Assembly (NCBI RefSeq): GCF_902459465.1
Contig: NC_047070.1
Location: forward strand, 15,774,156 to 15,838,155
Direction: 5' to 3'
Source: Asterias rubens
Lineage: Eukaryota > Echinodermata > Asteroidea > Forcipulatida > Asteriidae
Length of the DNA stretch: 64,000 nt
The position numbers and the translations under genes are program-made. Below, piece by piece: positions 58,321 to 64,000 of the stretch. How positions within the stretch are numbered: the first letter of the stretch is position 1; every line of letters starts with the position of its first letter. The notes under the pieces are model-generated. The model was not told the origin of the DNA. It did not search any database and saw only the letters and a list, made by a program, of their open reading frames with translations.

Positions 58321-59559
58321 TTGTGAAGTCACATGTTCAGAATTTTTTTTAATCTCAATTTAACAGAATGTTGAATCATTTTGAAGGTTAATGAAACAAT
58401 TTTCATCTATGAAGAACTATGACCCCCCAACAAGTAAACTTAGTTTATTCTGTATAAAACAAAATTTGTTTGTGATGTGTTTTTGTTTAGTAGTGTTTGG
58501 TTTTCTTGAGGGTAAACAAAAACAAATATTATTAGGTTTAAGTTTTAATCCACACATTTTTGTATCAAGTTGTGCAGTTGCCAAATAAGTCTGTCCCAAG
58601 ATTCCCCCAGACATGTATTGTGATTTATTCTGTGTCAAGTAAACTTTGTGATGTGCCTTTTATCCCACTTTAAGACAGTGTGAATAGTTGTCTTAAAAGC
58701 GTCTTTCAAGCGAGAACCAAAATTGGAAAAACAAAATTCAAGGCTTTCTTGATCGGACGCTTCTTGCTTGTATAAAAACTGAAGAATTTGCAATACAATA
58801 TTTGTTTCCACTGCGCCATTTTGTTGAATACCTCAAACAAACGACCCTTCGCCACCAGGGCCCAATTTTTATAAAGCTGTTAAGCAGAAAATTTTGCTTG
58901 ACAAATTTCCTTGCCAAGCAAAAATGTAGTGGGCTACCAGTCAGAACAAAGTAAACATAATGTAATTTTGGCTGGTAACCTCATGGTTCTCCATATAGGT
59001 TAAATGTTGTTCAGTCCTCAAACTCCACAGACCATTCCTGCACCATCGGCGTTGCACAAATCATTCCTGCAAGACGGACTGGTTGTGCAAAATGTTTTTG
59101 CGCAATCGCCTGATTGCTTCTATTGGGAATGAAAGTTTCAGATTTGCTTCCGAGTATCTTATCCTGCTCTCCAATCGGCGTTCTTTGCCTTTTTCCTGTG
59201 CGCTGTTCATTTCAAAATCCATAGATCTGTCAACCTCGGACCCATGATGGACAATGTAGAATGATAATATCTCTCATGATTGTGCAGCGTTGACTCATTA
59301 AATTGAGTCTTGTTTATCGGCTGAACAAATTTCTTTAGGTTGCCTTGGGAAACAGAAAAATGCAGGCCAAATGCCGGTTCATTACAAAGTAGCTGACTTC
59401 TCGGTAGAACCAAGTGTATACTACTTTGATCGATCTTTGCGTGGTCGCTTATCAGTTTTATGAAATTAGAACCTGGTGAGGACATGTTGCTTAATATTTT
59501 GTTCAAGAATGATTTTTGTGCGATGGCTTGGAACCTTGATAATAATGCTGTGCGTCGTG

Positions 59560-60800
59560 TCACATCAGGGGTTGCCCTTAACTTTTTTTTTCAAATGACC
59601 AGCAGGACCAGTTGGCTTGATTTTTCACTGGTCCGCCAGGTTTTTGACTGGTCTGCCAATTTTTGTTTAACCAATAATATACTGTTGTATACCAACTGAT
59701 ACATTATCTTGATTTCCAATCGTCGGTATTTAATTGGAATTGCAACGTCAACTTAACTGCACTGGAAGCCATACTTTATTTATGTGTACCAAGTTATTGT
59801 GTTCGTGGGGGGGGGGGTTCATTAATTTGAGAGCCTTTTTTTTTCTTCTTTAAAAATGTAAAAATAATATTATCAATTAATTTAAAAACAGGTTAGATTA
59901 TCTGTCAGAGCAAAATGGAAAATAGTATATGATCTTTATTTTGGTAGTTTTTTTAGTCCATGGTTTATTGTAAGCACTCAACGTTATCAAAGTATTTCTA
60001 TGTAAGAAGTACTTTTATGAAAAAAGTTAGTGTTTTACCAAAAACAAAAAAACTTTAAAACTGACTGTTAAATTATCATTTACTTTTTATTTATTACCTT
60101 CAAATCTTTTTGGGAGGGTTACGTGCGATCGCTTTAGTTATTTTATCATGTGTAAACCATTGCCTATTATTATAGATTTAATAAGAATTCATAAACATAA
60201 GACATGAAGAAGTTCCCAAAAATTGTCCCACTTTCGTTCAGAAAACCCCCAACAAAAAGAAGACATCAAAATAGTTGCAACATGCAGAAGCTTAAGAGTT
60301 TTATGGTTATTTTTGTAAATTATGTGCGGAATGGTCGGTGTCGGCGTCTGTTGTGTGAAAAAAATTTTCGTTTAAAAAATGTTTTAAAAAGCAGCAAAAA
60401 CAACCATGCTTGTGTTTTAAAACATGATTGCGTTCTAGAACCCAAGTCTTTCTTGAAATGCCCTCTAGCATTCAATGTTTCTTACATATATTGCCACACG
60501 TGAACTAATACAAAGACTACAGGCCTGTGCGTTGCATGATGGGATTTTGCGCTGTGTATGCGTGGTCGTCGGAAGTTTGCCAGCGTTGAGCGGCACTTTG
60601 AGTGATTTTTTTAACGTTTTATCTAAACCTTGAGTGAATGTTTTTACGTTTTATTCAAGCCTGAAAATAATAAATCAATAGTCATAGTTCTGTAGTACCG
60701 CTGCCGATATTTTGACTGGTCAGCCGGACCAGTTGGCAAGGTGTTTCAGCTGGTCCGCCGCGGTTTCCACTGGCATTTGGCCAGCGGACCACCGTTAAGG
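59560..60800. repeat. Paired CTGGTCCGCC blocks about 1.1 kb apart
   Basis: At 59590-59660 the sequence reads GACCAGCAGGACCAGTTGGC and CTGGTCCGCCAGG; at 60715-60795 it reads GTCAGCCGGACCAGTTGGCA and CTGGTCCGCCGCGG, then GACCACCGTTAAGG, the inverted sense of CCCTTAAC near 59577. This suggests the two ends of one decayed element. Confidence 0.35.
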
Positions 60801-60863
60801 TCGAACGCTGCACATGACTGATTTCAGCGACTCTAAAGAGGGACGCGATTTTTGGAGGAGGTC

Positions 60864-61223
60864 TTAAAGGCAGTGGACACTGTTGGTAATTGTCCAAGAC
60901 TAGCCTTCACAGTTGGTGTATCTCAACATATGCATAAAATAACAAACCTGTGAAAATTTGAGCTCAATGAAAGAAAAAAACACCCTTGTCACACGAAGTT
61001 GTGTGCGTTTAGATGGTTGATTTCGAGACCTCAAGTTCTAAATCTGAGGTCTCGAAATCAAATTTGTGGAAAATTACTTCTTTCTCGAAAACTATGGCAC
61101 TTCAGAGGGTGCCGTTTCTCACAATGTTTTATACCATCAACCTCTCCATATTACTCGTCACCAAGAAACGTTTTATGCTAATAATTATTTTGAGTAATTA
61201 CCAATAGTGTCCACTGCCTTTAA
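60864..61223. mobile_element. TTAA-flanked MITE, complete copy with central palindrome
   Basis: TTAAAGGCAGTGGACACTGT and GTGTCCACTGCCTTTAA at the ends. In the middle GATTTCGAGACCTCA and TGAGGTCTCGAAATC (61019-61059) form a strong hairpin. Confidence 0.85.
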
Positions 61224-61797
61224 TGCTGATTGTTTATAACACGGGTCTGTGGCAATTTCATTACACAGGTTTATTTTACAAAAAGCAAGTTCAGAGATGC
61301 CAACGTTTACAATATAGGCGAAATTTGTCTGATTTATTTTGCAAATTACGACTTCACGATCCTTTCTTCATTTTGTACGGTTTAGTAAAAATATTAAAAA
61401 CCATGTCTTGACTCCTGTTTATTTTGATGCACTGATGTCATTGGTGGAAGAATATTAAGTTGCCGATGTTGATGGAAGCCATGACTCCAGGCAATGTTAT
61501 CTTTGTCAAATTTAAATAATTGTAAGCCTATTGATTGTGTATTACATCAAACTGAGATTGGTTTAAATAAACTGAAGGCAAGTACTGCATGTATACTGTC
61601 AGTGTTTTCATTATTTATTTAATTGAGCAATCAGACTTAGACGGTAGATAACTCTTGTCAAATGTAGTTGTCTAAAGTTGTAACTAAAAAAAATAATTGG
61701 TTTATTCTGTGGCTTTTTACATGTAACCCTTTTAGAGTCCATTAACTTCTGTTTAATCATCACTAAAAGCCCAGACATTGCTAATAATGTTCCTGCG

Positions 61798-61935
61798 TTA
61801 AAGCCATTATACACTTTCGGTAAACAGTACTGTCCAAGTCCCACTCTTCGTGTATCACAACTAATATATAAAATAACAAACCTGTGAGAATTTTGGTTCA
61901 ATCGGTCATCGGAGTCGGGAGAAAATAATGGGAAA
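61798..61935. mobile_element. TTAA MITE, partial
   Basis: TTAAAGCCATTATACACTTT then ATAACAAACCTGTGAGAATT and TCGGAGTCGGGAGAAAA match the left half of the 36573 and 60864 copies; the right half differs. Confidence 0.6.
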
Positions 61936-62440
61936 ACCCATTCTTGTTTACGCGCGTTTTGCCGTGTCATGACGTGTTTAAAATAAATCCGTAATTCTCG
62001 CTAACGAGAATTTATATTGTTTTAATGTTTTCTCAAAAAGTAAAGAATTTAAAGTCACCTGGAAGTGGTATTTTGTCTAAATAAAGCTTTTGTCACTAAA
62101 ATATGTGTTTTGATGAGTGGATTATGAATAAACAACTAACTACGGTTTACATAAATTAGTTTCCATGTTATTTACAAATTGGAAAAAAAGCCGGACCCGA
62201 GAGGGCGCTGTTCGTGACGTCAATCGAGGCGCGATGAATCGCATGCAGTGCCAACACAGCATAGTGACGCTTGGCGCAAGCTAAAAACATGCCCTCAAAG
62301 TTGAAACAGTATCTGATTTTTTTCACGTTAGGCAAATGCTCCTTTAGGTTCGTTACGTCTTTCAGGTACCTTCTTCGACTTCCCCACTAGCTGGACAAAT
62401 AATTGGAATGGCGTCATGTTTTAGAAAAGAACTTTTCTCT

Positions 62441-62599
62441 TCATGTCAAAATGTGTAGTGTATTCCGGATTCTCGAAGCACGACGGCTCGAAGTGTTTGC
62501 CGCACAGCGCTGGAAAAGACGTCGGACCGGACAACTTGGCAAACTGACACCATCTTTAGTTGTTTTGCTGCATCCAGCAGCAATACACCTGGTTGACAT
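62441..62599 (-). pseudogene. THAP zinc-finger fragment, frameshifted
   Basis: The minus strand reads MSTRCIAAGCSKTTKDGVSL, a textbook start of a THAP (C2CH) DNA-binding domain. The frame then becomes unlike THAP and stops at 62441. In a second frame the same stretch continues with LCGKHFEPSCFE, the typical THAP Cys-x-x-His block. The roughly 20 residues normally between the two parts (including the conserved Trp) are missing. This fits an internal deletion plus frameshift, so a dead THAP domain from a gene or a P-element/THAP9-type transposon. An intron removing the junction is less likely because no splice sites fit. Confidence 0.6.
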
Positions 62600-62601
62600 T
62601 G

Positions 62602-64000
62602 CCAGAAAAATGCAAGAAAAAAACTTTTTCAAACGTACAAACTCACGACTAGGACTTGAATGTACTTGCACGTACGTGTGTTCGATGTTCGATCGAGGCA
62701 AAGTCTTCCTCGATTTACGTCACAAAAGGGGTAGGCGGAGTCACCCCCCACACAACTTTATTTAATTTGTCAAACATATAAATTGTCAAAAACAATTACT
62801 CAAAAAATTATTTTATTGTTCAGGAACATATACTCTAATGTTTGAAGGGAAAAACAATCCATTTTCAGGTGCCTTTCATGGAACAGTATTTCAACAGAAG
62901 TCTTTCACCATTACCTTCTGTAAACCCTGTAAATTATTTGTAAATCTGTGAACTTTTTTTTTTTTTTTTCCTGTACCGAAAGGGTATAATGATGTTTACA
63001 CATGTTTTTTGGAACCGCTACAACTGTTATAGTTGTATTCAATAGGCCTAAACTTAAACTGTGATAATTTGATTTTAAAAGTTGGCCCTGTTTTTGAGAT
63101 ATTGCTGAAACCTGCAATAATGTCCATGCAGGAAGAATAAGCGCTATAGGAATACACATTCTGAAAGCATTACCGCAGTAACACTTCTTAATTTTAAATT
63201 TTGGGGAATATAAAGGGATATCTTTTTTCCATAAATGTATTACTTCAAAGTAAAATCTTCTCAAAATGCACTTTACTGTCTAAAGCTGCTGTTATTCACA
63301 GTGAAGTTTAAGGCTGTTTTCAGAAATGTCTGCGCTTAACACAACCATATTTCATACAGAGCATTTAAGCTTGTGTTATTTATATGCATCATGTTTCTAC
63401 ACATTTTTGACTCGCATTTAGCTAGAACAGAAATTTGTTTTTTACCCCTGCCTGCGATGAACAACTTCAAAAATTCAGGAAGCAAAGCCAGGCAGATACC
63501 ACACAGAGGCAACAAAGGCGATTGCCTCCATGCCCCCTGGTCATTGGCTTGGTGCCCTTGAAATGCTCCAGTAGAATGTTTCAATTTCCTCATAGGGTGC
63601 CCTTTAACAAGTAGGAAATGCCTTGGTGCCCCTTCACTTTGAAAAATGAAGCATACAGGCCTGCAGAGCCATACAATGGACCCTTCCCATGAAATGTACT
63701 AATCACATTCACGCATGCGTACAGACCCTGTTGGTTGGCAAACGCCATAGAGTTGTGCACTAAGCAGACGCACAATCGCGTCTGAGTCACGCATCCATTA
63801 GCCGTGTACAAAACAGTGCGATGTTCCCTCATTTTGCCAACCAAAACGTTAGTGCGCACGCGCCATGTGCAGTTTACATATTTCATGGGAAGGGTCTTTT
63901 GGCTCTAGGTTTCTTAACCACTAGACCAACAGGCTGGCCTAGTTCTATTATTTTTATGTTCTATACCCAACAATATTTTCAATAACTTTTAAAGCACATT
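62602..64000. other. Terminal gene-free stretch
   Basis: Beyond the THAP remnant I see a T-tract (62948), a GCCTTGGTGCCC dispersed repeat (63500-63645) and the MITE at 63678-63897. A tRNA-like trace (minus strand) lies near 63905-63945. No exon is recognised. Confidence 0.4.
63678..63897. mobile_element. 220-bp MITE
   Basis: GACCCTTCCCATGAAAT at the left is perfectly inverted as ATTTCATGGGAAGGGTC at the right. The interior has inverted GCGTACAG/GTGCGCACGC-rich segments. A diverged relative is at 58085. Confidence 0.85.

Larger units (their letters stand above)
57675..62440. other. Repeat-rich region without recognised genes
   Basis: Contains a degraded SINE (57820-58010), a MITE copy (58085-58320), part of a CCTGGGC-family foldback (58857-58990), a region at 59560-60800 bounded by related CTGGTCCGCC blocks, a complete TTAA MITE (60864-61223) and a partial one (61798-61935). 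Longer open frames here (59207-59563 and 60204-60503) show no protein-like signature. Confidence 0.45.

Noticed and set aside
59207-59563. 118-codon minus-strand open frame
   Set aside because: Composition and lack of splice or start context; region is repeat-rich and no motif is visible.
60204-60503. 99-codon + strand open frame, Lys/Cys-rich
   Set aside because: Lies between the paired CTGGTCCGCC blocks; A-rich sequence explains the Lys content; no domain recognised.

Overview
The window looks like nuclear DNA of a sea star (Asteroidea). It is AT-rich and intron-dense, with GT-AG introns, many short inverted-repeat transposons and tRNA-derived SINEs. The strongest taxonomic clue is a three-exon gene for a precursor with two tandem NGFFY-Gly-Lys-Arg cassettes and a C-terminal 14-cysteine neurophysin domain, the arrangement known for starfish NGFFYamide precursors. 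Splice phases were checked by hand for every recognised gene, and all reading frames close without a stop.

Layout. 1-3906: no gene seen. 3960-7112 (+): NGFFYamide/neurophysin precursor, 239 aa. 7113-17123: gene-poor, with inverted-repeat elements, a 40-bp hairpin tandem array and one doubtful coding stretch. 17124-21253 (-): neuralized-type E3 ligase (two NHR domains and a RING), 605 aa. 21776-25559 (+): TEX261, 200 aa. 28949-32507 (-): ANKRD53-like ankyrin protein, 501 aa. 34545-42328 (+): enolase 4, 575 aa, with several catalytic positions replaced. 44195-49984 (-): PYROXD2, 609 aa. 50000-64000: repeats, several isolated exon-like segments on the + strand that I cannot assign, and a THAP-domain remnant.

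The genes alternate in orientation. NEURL1/TEX261 and ANKRD53/ENO4 are head-to-head pairs that may share promoters. TEX261/ANKRD53 and ENO4/PYROXD2 are tail-to-tail. From memory, TEX261 and ANKRD53 are also convergent neighbours in human (2p13), and NEURL1, ENO4 and PYROXD2 all lie on human 10q24-q25, so old linkage seems to be retained. ANKRD53 (spindle) and ENO4 (sperm tail) suggest a cilium/sperm-related pair, and an RFX X-box-like site lies between them.

I did not find an undescribed multigene system. The points most worth a second look are the neuropeptide locus, the degenerate ENO4 active site, the ANKRD53/ENO4 divergent promoter, a hammerhead-ribozyme-like motif inside a 434-bp inverted-repeat element in an ANKRD53 intron, the hairpin tandem array, and the unassigned exons beyond PYROXD2.
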